Of a stretch of DNA of 45,321 nucleotides, positions 17,566 to 24,561 are shown one piece after another. Numbering within the stretch: the stretch's first letter is position 1; each line of letters starts with the position of its first letter. Both the position numbers and the translations under genes were made by a program. Below the pieces are notes generated by a model. The model worked only from the letters and a program-made list of their open reading frames with translations, was not told where the DNA came from and ran no database searches. Source of the stretch: DASTOB01 sp035720425. Its GTDB lineage: Bacteria; Chloroflexota; Limnocylindria; Limnocylindrales; CSP1-4. The stretch lies in contig DASTOB010000056.1 of the NCBI GenBank assembly GCA_035720425.1, positions 1 to 45,321 on the forward strand. The letters run 5' to 3'.

Positions 17566-18284
17566 TCGGCCTCGACCGTCCGGCCGGGGAGCCGCGTCGC
17601 GTGCCCGGCGGCGCGGTCGTCGAGGCGACCGGCCTCGTCCGCGACTACCCGTCCGGCGACGGCGTCGTCCACGCCCTGCGCGGGATCGATCTGACTGTCG
17701 GGCGTGGCCAGCTCGTCACCGTCAAGGGTCGTTCCGGGAGCGGCAAGACGACGCTCCTCAACCTCCTAGGCGGGCTCGATCGGCCGACGGCGGGACGGGT
17801 GCTCGTCGAGGGTCTCGCGATCAGCGCCATGGACGAGGACGAGCTCGTCGACGTGCGGCGCCGGACGGTCGCGTTCATCTTCCAGGCGTTCGGACTGCTG
17901 CCGATCCTGTCGGCCGCGGAGAACGTCGAGGTGCCGCTTCGGCTCGTCCATGCCGACCCGTTCGAGCGCGATCGGCGAGTCGCCGAGTTGCTCGAGCTCG
18001 TCGGCCTCGGCGAACGGATGCACCACCGACCCCACGAGCTGTCCGGCGGCGAGCAGCAGCGCGTGGCGATCGCGCGGGCGCTCGCCAACCGGCCGGCGCT
18101 CCTGCTGGCCGACGAGCCCACCGGCCAGCTCGACTCCGAGACCGGGCACCGGATCATGCACCTGCTCCGGACGGTCGTCCGAAGCGAGGGCATCACCGCG
18201 ATCGTGGCGACCCACGACCCGCTCATGCTCGACGTGGCCGACCGGGTCGTCGAACTGCGCGACGGGCGGGTCGCCACGTCGTAG
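17562..18284 (+). CDS. MacB/LolD-type ATPase
   Basis: Second ATPase of the FtsX operon, 240 residues, the normal length for LolD/MacB ATP-binding subunits. Walker A is GRSGSGKTT, the Q-loop FIFQAFGLLP, the signature LSGGEQQRVAIARALA, Walker B LLLADEPTGQLD, and the switch His in VATHDPLM. A GGGAGGGG ribosome-binding site precedes the ATG, which overlaps the upstream stop. With two different permeases and two different ATPases the complex could be fully heteromeric, or two homologous transporters could share one operon. Confidence 0.93.
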   Translation: MIGLDRPAGEPRRVPGGAVVEATGLVRDYPSGDGVVHALRGIDLTVGRGQLVTVKGRSGSGKTTLLNLLGGLDRPTAGRVLVEGLAISAMDEDELVDVRRRTVAFIFQAFGLLPILSAAENVEVPLRLVHADPFERDRRVAELLELVGLGERMHHRPHELSGGEQQRVAIARALANRPALLLADEPTGQLDSETGHRIMHLLRTVVRSEGITAIVATHDPLMLDVADRVVELRDGRVATS

Positions 18285-18294
18285 CCGCGCCGTA

Positions 18295-18329
18295 GGCACG
18301 ACGCCGCAGCGCCGTAGCCACGTCGTGCC
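18295..18329. terminator. Inverted repeat after the FtsX/ATPase operon
   Basis: GGCACGACG (18295-18303) and CGTCGTGCC (18321-18329) pair perfectly over 9 bp with a 17-nt loop, 10 bp after the ATPase stop. There is no T-run. Placement suggests transcription termination or 3' end protection. Confidence 0.4.
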
Positions 18330-18482
18330 GCGCCGTCGACGCGCCTCCGCCGCATCGCCGCGTCGTGGCCACCTCCGTTCGCGAGCTCGCGGCCTTCCGC
18401 ACGGTCGATGCCGGTGCGCGGTGTGACCCGTTCCTGCCACACGACCCTCTCGCGGTCGGTAGTCCCGTGGTTACCGTCGGGT

Positions 18483-18600
18483 GACCGCCTGGGGATCGCG
18501 TGGCGAGAAGTCGGCACGGCTCCGAGCGTGCGGGGCGTCTTTGTCGGCCCGTGCCCGCTGACGAGCGACCGCCTGGGTATCGCCTGACAGGAATCCGGCC
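18483..18600. repeat. Imperfect direct repeat, possible operator pair
   Basis: GACCGCCTGGGGATCGC begins at 18483 and GACCGCCTGGGTATCGC at 18567, 84 bp apart (eight helical turns). Weaker similarity continues for about 15 bp beyond. They lie upstream of the secreted-protein gene. Confidence 0.45.
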
Positions 18601-18699
18601 GCTTCCGGTATCTACGGCGGCGAGTTCGACGTCTCGACCGACGACGTAGCCGGCACGTCCGCCCGCGCGGCGGGCGCGCGTTGCTCGTTGGCCCCCCGA

Positions 18700-18718
18700 T
18701 TGACAGCCAGTTCACAGC
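18700..18718 (+). promoter_or_regulatory. TTGACA and GTTCACAGC motif upstream of the secreted-protein gene
   Basis: TTGACAGCCAGTTCACAGC contains two GACAGCC/CACAGCC half-repeats 11 bp apart, the spacing used by OmpR/PhoB-family regulators. TTGACA alone would be a perfect -35, but no -10 is seen 17 bp downstream. The GTTCACAGC word recurs upstream of the response regulator at 21977. Confidence 0.35.
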
Positions 18719-18815
18719 CACGTCCCCGCCGCGACCCAGATGCGCCTCCGACCATTCGAGTCAGGCCGCGGCGACCTGCGCCGCCGGCACCGGCAACCGA
18801 AGCACGGAGGCACAC

Positions 18816-19298
18816 ATGAATCGGAAGCTGATCGGGATCCCGCTCGCCGGGCTCCTCCTCGTCGGAGGCGCCACCGTGGCGATGGCGCACGGCGGGCTCC
18901 TCGGCGGGCCGGCCGGGTCCGGCTCGATCCTCTCGGACGTGCTCGAGGAGCTCGTCACGGACGGGACGATCAACCAGGCCCAGTCCGACGCCATCGAGAA
19001 CGCCGTCGAGGAACGGAAGACGGAGCTCCAGGCGGAGGCCGAGGCGCTGCGCGAGCAGCTCCAGGGCTTCCTCGAGGACGGGACGCTGTCGGCCGACGAG
19101 CTGGCCCAGCTGCCCGAGGATCATCCGCTCCGCAACCTCGATGCGTACCTCGAGGACGGCCAGCTGACCCAGGAAGAGCTCCAGCAGCTGCGCGGCTTCG
19201 GTCCCGGGTTCGGTGGTCGCGGCCACGGTCACGGCCCGTGGGGCGGGGCGCCGGACGACTCGACCGACACGAGCGAGGAGACGACGAGCTCGTCGTAG
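18816..19298 (+). CDS. Small secreted acidic protein with DG-T/Q repeats
   Basis: A 160-residue protein with a clear signal peptide (MNRKLIGIPLAGLLLVGG, cleavage probably after VAMA). The mature part is acidic and helical, with three related segments: LVTDGTINQAQSDAI, LEDGTLSADELAQL and LEDGQLTQEELQQL. Each has an Asp-Gly turn followed by a helix, recalling a half EF-hand, so calcium or metal binding is possible but unproven. The C-terminus is Gly/His-rich, then Ser/Thr/Glu-rich. GGAGG lies 5 nt before the ATG. It faces the convergent two-component system, and a shared upstream motif suggests it may be a target of that system. Confidence 0.85.
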   Translation: MNRKLIGIPLAGLLLVGGATVAMAHGGLLGGPAGSGSILSDVLEELVTDGTINQAQSDAIENAVEERKTELQAEAEALREQLQGFLEDGTLSADELAQLPEDHPLRNLDAYLEDGQLTQEELQQLRGFGPGFGGRGHGHGPWGGAPDDSTDTSEETTSSS

Positions 19299-19321
19299 CG
19301 TTCACGCCTCGCACCGACGAC

Positions 19322-19348
19322 ACAGGCCCGCCCATCCGGCGGGCCTGT
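19322..19348. terminator. 11-bp perfect hairpin after the secreted-protein gene
   Basis: ACAGGCCCGCC (19322-19332), loop CATCC, GGCGGGCCTGT (19338-19348), 23 bp after the stop codon. No T-run follows, but position and stability make it the probable terminator. Confidence 0.6.
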
Positions 19349-19694
19349 CGGCGTTGCAGCGGAACGCCCGCGAGCGAAGGCTGCGGGCGCCATGTCCGAT
19401 GCCGCCGTCGCCGAAGCCGCCGACGCCGAGCCGGCCGCCTTCGCCAAGTCCGAAGGCGCTGTCGCCGAGCCGGACTGCCAGATTGTTACCCCGTGACCGT
19501 TCGGCGCACTTCCGGGGCCCAACGCAGGTCAGCCCGAGGCTCGCCACGCGTGGAATCACCCCGTCGGGCCCGAGACCAGCCCCCGAACCACGCCTACCGG
19601 TTACCAGAGGACGGTTTTGGCAGCCTGCGACGCCCCTCCGCCGGCACGACGCCCGTCGCCGAGCCCGGCTCCAATTCCCCCGACGCTACGCCGG
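19349..19694. other. Non-coding stretch between convergent genes
   Basis: No credible gene is seen. The 19390-19490 part is a GCC-rich near-repeat (GCCGAAGCCGCCGACGCC) with a short open frame. The segment 19686-19708 was probably the original 3' end of the histidine kinase before the 38-bp duplication. Confidence 0.5.
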
Positions 19695-19770
19695 GGCGAC
19701 CGGCAGGGTCAGGGAGAAGGTGGCGCCGCCGCGGCGACCGGCAGGGTCAGGGAGAACGTGGCGCCGCCGC
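19695..19770. repeat. 38-bp tandem duplication in the histidine kinase 3' end
   Basis: Copies 19695-19732 and 19733-19770 match at 37 of 38 positions; the single difference is G at 19719 versus C at 19757. The unit encodes the kinase terminus GATFSLTLPVA. Because 38 is not divisible by three, the second copy is read out of frame and creates a new TGA at 19709-19711. Confidence 0.95.
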
Positions 19771-21124
19771 CCTCGGTCGGTGCGTGGGTGATCGACCCAC
19801 CGTGGGCCTCGGCGACGGACGCCGCGATCGACAGGCCCAGGCCGCTCCCTCCGCGATCGCGCGATCGGCCCGGGTCGGCCCGGTAGAAGCGATCGAAGAT
19901 TCGACTCGCGTGCTCGTCGGCCACCCCGGGGCCGCGGTCGGCGACGACGAGCCGGCACGCGCCGTCCGCCGCCGCAAGCGATACGGCGACGGGGGCATCG
20001 GCCGGCGTATGGACGCGGACGTTGGCGAACAGGTTGCCGACGACCTGCCGAAGTCGGTCCTCGTCGCCGACGACGCGAACGCCGGCCGTCACGTCCGACG
20101 TGATCGGCCGCCCGGGCTCCACCGCCCGCGCATCGGCCACCGCGTCGGTCACCACGGCCGACAGGTCGACCGGTTCCCGCCGGAGCGGGCGTCCCTGGTC
20201 GAGTCGGGCGAGGAGGAGCAGGTCCTCGACGAGCGCGGCCATGCGCCGGCTCTCCGTGCCGATCCGGCCCATCGCCCGGTCGAGCCCCTCGCGCTCGTCG
20301 AGCCCGCCGGCGCGGTACAGGTCGACGTACCCGCGCAGGGCCGTCAGCGGCGTGCGCAGCTCGTGCGACGCATCGGCGACGAACTGGCGGAGGCGTTGCT
20401 CGCTCCGCTCCTTCTCAGCCAGCGCAGCCCGCTCCTCGGCGAAGGCGGCCTCGATCCGATCGAGCATCGAGTCGAACGCCGCGCCAACCTGGCCAACCTC
20501 GGATCGGTCGTGCGGCAGGTCCGCCCGATGCGACAGGTCGCCGGCCGCGATCGTCGTCGCCGCGTCGGCGATCCGCTCGAGCGGCCGCAGGCCGCGCCGG
20601 ATGATGAGGAACGCCACGGCGATGATCGCCGCGAGGATCGCCGCGCCGATGAGGAGCAGGTTGCGCACGAGCGCCCCGATCGGCTCGTCGACCGCGGTCA
20701 ACGGCGCCGCGAGCAGCCGGTACGTCCCGCCCGGCCCGCCGTCGACGACCGCGCGGAAGGCGACGGATCGATCGACCGCCCGGAGCTCGAGGATGCGGTC
20801 CGAGTGCGCGTTCGCTCGGAGGACGTCAACGGACGGCACCTCCGGCAGCGGATCCGGGTCGCTCGCGAAGCCGGACGGCAGGGCATAGGCCACCGAGCCA
20901 TCGGCCGCGATGACGAGGAAGGCGACCCGCCGCCCGGTGGGGTCGTCCTGGTCCAGCCCCGGCTGGCCGCCGCGGAACCCCGGGCCGCGAGCGGAGCGGA
21001 GCTCGGCATCGAGCTGCTCGACGAGCCCGGCCCGGGTGAGCCCGACGACGAGCGCGCCGGACACGACGAGGGCGACCGCGACGAGCGCCCCGAGCGAGAC
21101 GAGGAGACGGCCCCGCAGGCTCAC
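19709..21124 (-). CDS. Sensor histidine kinase, OmpR-partner type
   Basis: Membrane sensor kinase of 471 residues. Helix 1 (LLVSLGALVAVALVVSGALV) is followed by a ~120-residue extracytoplasmic sensor, helix 2 (LLLIGAAILAAIIAVAFLII) and a HAMP linker. The HisKA H-box is DASHELRTPLTALRGY and the HATPase has NLFANVRVHTP (N-box), DRGPGVADE (G1) and GGSGLGLSI (G2). The start is the GTG at 21124, 11 bp after the response-regulator stop. The C-terminus GATFSLTLPVA is normal but continues as AAAPPSP because of the 38-bp duplication; the ancestral end was probably PVAPA with TAG at 19686-19688. All catalytic boxes are upstream, so the kinase should work. Confidence 0.92.
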   Translation of the reverse strand: MSLRGRLLVSLGALVAVALVVSGALVVGLTRAGLVEQLDAELRSARGPGFRGGQPGLDQDDPTGRRVAFLVIAADGSVAYALPSGFASDPDPLPEVPSVDVLRANAHSDRILELRAVDRSVAFRAVVDGGPGGTYRLLAAPLTAVDEPIGALVRNLLLIGAAILAAIIAVAFLIIRRGLRPLERIADAATTIAAGDLSHRADLPHDRSEVGQVGAAFDSMLDRIEAAFAEERAALAEKERSEQRLRQFVADASHELRTPLTALRGYVDLYRAGGLDEREGLDRAMGRIGTESRRMAALVEDLLLLARLDQGRPLRREPVDLSAVVTDAVADARAVEPGRPITSDVTAGVRVVGDEDRLRQVVGNLFANVRVHTPADAPVAVSLAAADGACRLVVADRGPGVADEHASRIFDRFYRADPGRSRDRGGSGLGLSIAASVAEAHGGSITHAPTEGGGATFSLTLPVAAAAPPSP

Positions 21125-21135
21125 GATCGTCGGCG

Positions 21136-21921
21136 TCAGCCGTCCGCGCGGAGCACGTAACCGAAGCCGCGGACCGTCCGGATGAGCGGTGCCGCGTCGC
21201 GGTCGATCTTGCGCCGCAGGTACGAGATGTACGTCTCCACGACGTTCTCCTCGCCGTTGAAGTCGTACTGCCAGACGTGGTCGAGGATCTGCTGCTTCGA
21301 GAGGACCCGCTCCGGGTTGAGGAGCAGGTAGCGGAGGAGCCGGAACTCCGTCGGCGAGAGGCTGACCTCGGTCCCGGCCCGCCAGACCTGGTGTCGGTCC
21401 TCGTCCATCTCGAGGTCGCGGTAGCGGAGGCGCGGGTCCGCCTCGCCGGGGCCGCGGGTCCGCCGCAGGAGGGCGCCGATCCGGAGGGTCAGCTCCTCGA
21501 GCGAGAACGGCTTCGTGACGTAGTCGTCGCCGCCGCGGACGAAGCCGGTCACCCGGTCGTCCTCGGCGTCGCGGGCGGTGAGGAAGATGACCGGTACGAA
21601 GTCGCGCCCGTCGCGGAGACGGCGGCAGACCTCGAACCCGTCGATGTCCGGGAGCATGACGTCGAGCACGACGAGGTCGGGCGACGCGGTGGCGGCGGCA
21701 TCGAGCGCGGCGAACCCGGTCGCCGCGGCGGTGACCTGGTAGCCCATGTAGCGCAGGGCCGTCGACAGCAGGTCCGTGATCGCCGGCTCGTCGTCGACGA
21801 CGAGGATGTGGGCGGTCGGGGTCGTCGGCCCCCCGGCGGTTCGGCGGTCGATCACGCGCGGCTGCTCCATCATGTGCGACGACGGACCGGGTCTTCGCGC
21901 CCACGTCTGCCGACATTCCAC
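21136..21921 (-). CDS. OmpR/PhoB-family response regulator
   Basis: Two-domain transcription factor of 261 residues. The receiver domain has acidic residues in VVDDEPAITD, the phospho-acceptor Asp in LVVLDVMLPDIDGFEV, Thr in VIFLTARDAEDD and Lys in DDYVTKPFSLEEL. The winged-helix effector has LSPTEFRLLRYLLLNPERVLS and ENVVETYISYLRRKI, ending RTVRGFGYVLR. The GTG at 21921 sits 7 nt after a TAAGGT -10 box, predicting a leaderless message and a ~20-residue N-terminal extension before the receiver. The ATG at 21873 would give a conventional N-terminus. The kinase follows 11 bp downstream. Inverted TTACAG/CTGTGA and GTTC/GAAC elements upstream suggest autoregulation. Confidence 0.94.
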   Translation of the reverse strand: MECRQTWARRPGPSSHMMEQPRVIDRRTAGGPTTPTAHILVVDDEPAITDLLSTALRYMGYQVTAAATGFAALDAAATASPDLVVLDVMLPDIDGFEVCRRLRDGRDFVPVIFLTARDAEDDRVTGFVRGGDDYVTKPFSLEELTLRIGALLRRTRGPGEADPRLRYRDLEMDEDRHQVWRAGTEVSLSPTEFRLLRYLLLNPERVLSKQQILDHVWQYDFNGEENVVETYISYLRRKIDRDAAPLIRTVRGFGYVLRADG

Positions 21922-21928
21922 GCGCCGA

Positions 21929-21989
21929 ACCTTACAGAATGCTGTGAGTCAGCTCGGCGTTCGCCACGTCCTGGTCGTTCACAGCGAAC
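21929..21989 (-). promoter_or_regulatory. Leaderless promoter and candidate operators of the two-component system
   Basis: TAAGGT occupies 21929-21934 on the minus strand, 7 nt from the GTG. Overlapping and upstream are two imperfect palindromes: TTACAG-AATG-CTGTGA (21932-21947) and GTTC-ACAGC-GAAC (21977-21989). The position fits autoregulation by the encoded OmpR-type regulator. Confidence 0.45.
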
Positions 21990-22000
21990 TCCCAGCCTGA

Positions 22001-22120
22001 CTGCGGCGGGCACAGGTCACGTTCACGGACTTCGGGGTCGACATGCCGACGGCGCCGATCGTCGTGTCGGTCGAGGAGGCCGGCCAGATCGAGTCCCAGC
22101 TGTTCTTCTCGCGGAGCTGA
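22001..22120 (+). pseudogene. Probable remnant of a YceI-like lipid-binding protein
   Basis: An open stretch after a stop at 21998-22000 encodes VTFTDFGVDMPTAPIVVSVE and then AGQIESQLFFSRS before TGA at 22118-22120. This looks like the last ~34 residues of a YceI-type polyisoprenoid-binding domain, whose final strands have a similar (S/T)DFG...P...V-V...E pattern. There is no good start codon, signal peptide or upstream part of the domain. It is best read as a decayed fragment between two divergent genes. The family assignment is by eye and tentative. Confidence 0.4.
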
Positions 22121-22190
22121 GGGCGCCGTTCGCGGTCCTGACCGCGCCGCCGCATTGCGGCCGGGGTGATGCCTCTGGTACACCTACCGG

Positions 22191-23060
22191 GTGCCCGTCA
22201 CCCGTCACGCACACCCGGCCCCGGCGCGTCCGCCGCGCCGCCGCGCGTTCCGGCGCGCGGGCGAGATCCCGCTCGCCGTCCTCGCCGCCGCCGCGATCCT
22301 CGTCGCGCCGGGGATCGGTGGGCCGGACGGAGGTCCGTCCGGCCAGGTCGAAGGCATCGTCGCGACGCCGGCCGTCGAGGACGCCGAGCCTGTCCGGTCC
22401 GCGCTTCCGGCCGCGCCACTCGCCCACCCGGATCCGCGGCTGGAGCGAATCGTTCCCACGCCGGCACCTCCGGAGACGCTGTCCGGCTACGTCTGGCCGC
22501 TGCTCACGGGTCGCCTCACGCTGCCGTTCGGCCCGTCGCCGTGGGGCTCGCGGATCGTCGACGGCGAGCGGTTCCACGACGGCATCGACCTCGCCACGCA
22601 CTGCGGGGATCGGATCGTCGCCGCCCACGACGGGACCGTCCTCGCCGCCGGCCGACGGTTCGACGCGTTCATGGGCTGGAAGGGCGACCTCACGCCATAC
22701 GTGACGCGGCTCGACGAGAAGGCGTTGTGGGGAACCCTGCCGATCGTCGTCGTGATCGACGACGGGAACGGCTACCGAAGCATCTACGCCCACTTCAGGC
22801 GGGTGGTGGTCGAGCGCGGTGACGTCGTAGCAGCTGGCCAGCTCCTGGGCTACGAGGGAGCGACCGGACGAGCCAGCGGCTGCCATCTCCACTATGGGTT
22901 GTTCAGCCCGCTCGAGCCCCGCGCGTTCGCGATCGACCCCGCGGTCGTCGAGCGGATGCTCGTCCCCACCCACCAGATTGCCCGGATCGATCCCCTCCGC
23001 GTCCTCCCGTGGCGCCCGGACCCGCGGGCCACGCCGGCGCCGCCGCGCAGCGGCCCCTGA
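22191..23060 (+). CDS. M23-family (LytM-like) peptidase, membrane-anchored
   Basis: Probable envelope endopeptidase acting on peptidoglycan (289 residues). A basic Pro/Arg-rich N-terminus leads to one hydrophobic segment (IPLAVLAAAAILVAPGIG) and a disordered linker. The M23 domain starts near LPFGPSPWGSRIVDGERFHDG, where FHDGIDLA supplies the first metal ligands (HxGxD). GYRSIYAHF and SGCHLHYGLF supply the remaining His residues, so the zinc site looks intact. About 60 residues separate the first motif from the second, longer than in minimal LytM domains. The GTG start follows TACACC by 6 nt, an imperfect leaderless arrangement. It converges with the HD-hydrolase operon. Confidence 0.88.
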   Translation: MPVTRHAHPAPARPPRRRAFRRAGEIPLAVLAAAAILVAPGIGGPDGGPSGQVEGIVATPAVEDAEPVRSALPAAPLAHPDPRLERIVPTPAPPETLSGYVWPLLTGRLTLPFGPSPWGSRIVDGERFHDGIDLATHCGDRIVAAHDGTVLAAGRRFDAFMGWKGDLTPYVTRLDEKALWGTLPIVVVIDDGNGYRSIYAHFRRVVVERGDVVAAGQLLGYEGATGRASGCHLHYGLFSPLEPRAFAIDPAVVERMLVPTHQIARIDPLRVLPWRPDPRATPAPPRSGP

Positions 23061-23077
23061 CCCACACCTGGGCGGGT

Positions 23078-23095
23078 CGGCCGCGTTCGCGGCCG
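23078..23095. terminator. Hairpin between convergent genes
   Basis: CGGCCGC (23078-23084), loop GTTC, GCGGCCG (23089-23095), between the M23 peptidase stop and the HD-hydrolase stop. It is symmetrical, so it could terminate both directions. Confidence 0.5.
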
Positions 23096-23099
23096 GGCG

Positions 23100-24548
23100 T
23101 CAGCCGCCTTCGCCGACCGGCGGCCGACCTGCCACCCGTCGATACCGCCGCCCGATGAGCGCAAAGGCCGGGAGTCGGGCCAGGGCTCGCCCCACGCGCA
23201 CGTCGGACGTGCCGTCGCGGGCCTCGATGGCGAGGAGTGATTCGGCCGCTCGGACGTCGGCCGGGCGCGCGTCGACGATCGCGAGGTCGATCGCCACGCG
23301 CCCGTCCTCGGTCTCGCCGAGGCCCGCGACGAGCGCCGACGGGAAGGCGCCGTCCTCGTACTCGGCGCGGACCTCCGCCTCGGCGCGCCAGCGCGGCCGG
23401 CGAAGGAGGATCGCCCGCCACGCCTCCGCCACCGCGGGCTCCACCGTGCCGTCGCCCGGCGCCGGCGCCGCCCCTGCCCTCGCCACCCGCTCGCCGCGAG
23501 CCCACAGCGCCGCCTGGTGGAGCAGCGCGTACTCGTCGAGGTTCGCGTACTCGGACAGCCGGTCGACCGGCGACCCGTCGCCGAACAGCGCCCGAATCGA
23601 TGCGCCAAAGACCTCCGCGAGGTCGAGGTCGATCGCCCGAACCGTCCGGTGGAAGTAGACCTGCTGGTACATGAACAGCCGGGCGGTCAGGAACATCTCG
23701 AGGGCGCCGAGGCCGGGCTCGTAGAGGGTCAGCCCGCGGGCGGAGATGAACGCGTAGCGCCGCAGCCGTTCCACGTCGACCGGGCCGACCGCGACGCCGG
23801 TCAGGTACGCATCGCGCCGCACGTAGTCGAGGTTGTCGACGGTGAACACACCCGACAGGAGCGGCTGGAGCCAGCGCACCCAGCGCGGCATCGCCGGGTC
23901 GTCGAGGGCCGGCTTCGAGACGAGGAACGAGACCCAGCGCGGGTCGATCGACTCGCCGTCGGCGAACCCGTCGCGAGCCGGTACGGAGCCCGGCGCCCGA
24001 CGGAGGCCGCGGATGAGCGGTCCCAGCTCGCGCTCGATGATGAGCTGCGAGAGATCCTCGTGGGACAGCTGTTTCGCGGCCGGCCGGCGCGCATCCGACG
24101 GGGCGGCGAAGCGGGCGAGCACGTGCTCGTCGAAGTAGTGCGCGAACGGTCCGTGGCCCACGTCGTGGAGCAGCCCGGCCACGCGCAGGGTCTCGACGAC
24201 GAGCCCCTCGGACGGCACGATCGCCGATGCCTCGCCGGCCGCGGCGAGCGCGCTGCGCAGCGACGGGTAGAGCGCCCGCCCCCAGAGCCCCGCCTCGTGC
24301 ATGACACCGAGGCCGTGGGTGAACCGGGAGTGTTCCGCGGTCGGGAAGACCCAGCGTGCGCTCTGCAGCTGGCTGATCCGGCGCAGCCGCTGGAGCCAGG
24401 CCGTGTCGAGCAGGTCGTCCTCGGCGGCATCCTCGTCCGGCAGGCCCAGCGCACCGGATTCGGCCCGCCCGAGCCGCTTGGTCAGCTCGACGTAACCGTG
24501 GATCGGGTCACTGATCAGGTTGACCGCGGAGAACGGGTGGAGCGTCAC
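23100..24548 (-). CDS. HD-domain phosphohydrolase (dGTPase/SAMHD1-like)
   Basis: Metal-dependent phosphohydrolase of 482 residues in the COG1078/SAMHD1-like family. The metal-binding HD signature is spread over HSRFTHGLGVMH near residue 80 and LLHDVGHGPFAHYFDE near 130. A later Asp is in VFTVDNLDYVRRDAYLTG near 245. The N-terminus DPIHGYVELT is characteristic of this family. The GTG at 24548 was chosen because TAGGCT lies 7 nt before it. That hexamer overlaps the stop codon of the upstream WYL gene, so the gene can be read both in the operon and from its own promoter. Nucleotide hydrolysis is the family role; the substrate is not determined. Confidence 0.88.
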   Translation of the reverse strand: MTLHPFSAVNLISDPIHGYVELTKRLGRAESGALGLPDEDAAEDDLLDTAWLQRLRRISQLQSARWVFPTAEHSRFTHGLGVMHEAGLWGRALYPSLRSALAAAGEASAIVPSEGLVVETLRVAGLLHDVGHGPFAHYFDEHVLARFAAPSDARRPAAKQLSHEDLSQLIIERELGPLIRGLRRAPGSVPARDGFADGESIDPRWVSFLVSKPALDDPAMPRWVRWLQPLLSGVFTVDNLDYVRRDAYLTGVAVGPVDVERLRRYAFISARGLTLYEPGLGALEMFLTARLFMYQQVYFHRTVRAIDLDLAEVFGASIRALFGDGSPVDRLSEYANLDEYALLHQAALWARGERVARAGAAPAPGDGTVEPAVAEAWRAILLRRPRWRAEAEVRAEYEDGAFPSALVAGLGETEDGRVAIDLAIVDARPADVRAAESLLAIEARDGTSDVRVGRALARLPAFALIGRRYRRVAGRPPVGEGG

Positions 24549-24555
24549 GATCGAC

Positions 24556-24561
24556 AGCCTA
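24556..24561 (-). promoter_or_regulatory. -10 box of the HD hydrolase, overlapping the WYL stop codon
   Basis: TAGGCT on the minus strand, 7 nt before the GTG at 24548. Its first three bases are the TAG stop codon of the upstream gene. Confidence 0.45.

Larger units (their letters stand above)
18285..18815. other. 531-bp intergenic region
   Basis: No gene is supported here. It holds an inverted repeat after the ATPase stop (18295-18329), an imperfect direct repeat (18483 and 18567) and a TTGACA/GTTCACAGC segment (18700-18718) ahead of the secreted-protein gene. The GCGCCGTAG words just after the ATPase stop recur at 18289 and 18310. Confidence 0.6.

Noticed and set aside
19392..19496. 34-residue frame MSDAAVAEAADAEPAAFAK... 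between convergent genes
   Set aside because: It is a GCC-repeat translation with no ribosome-binding site and no homology expected by eye.
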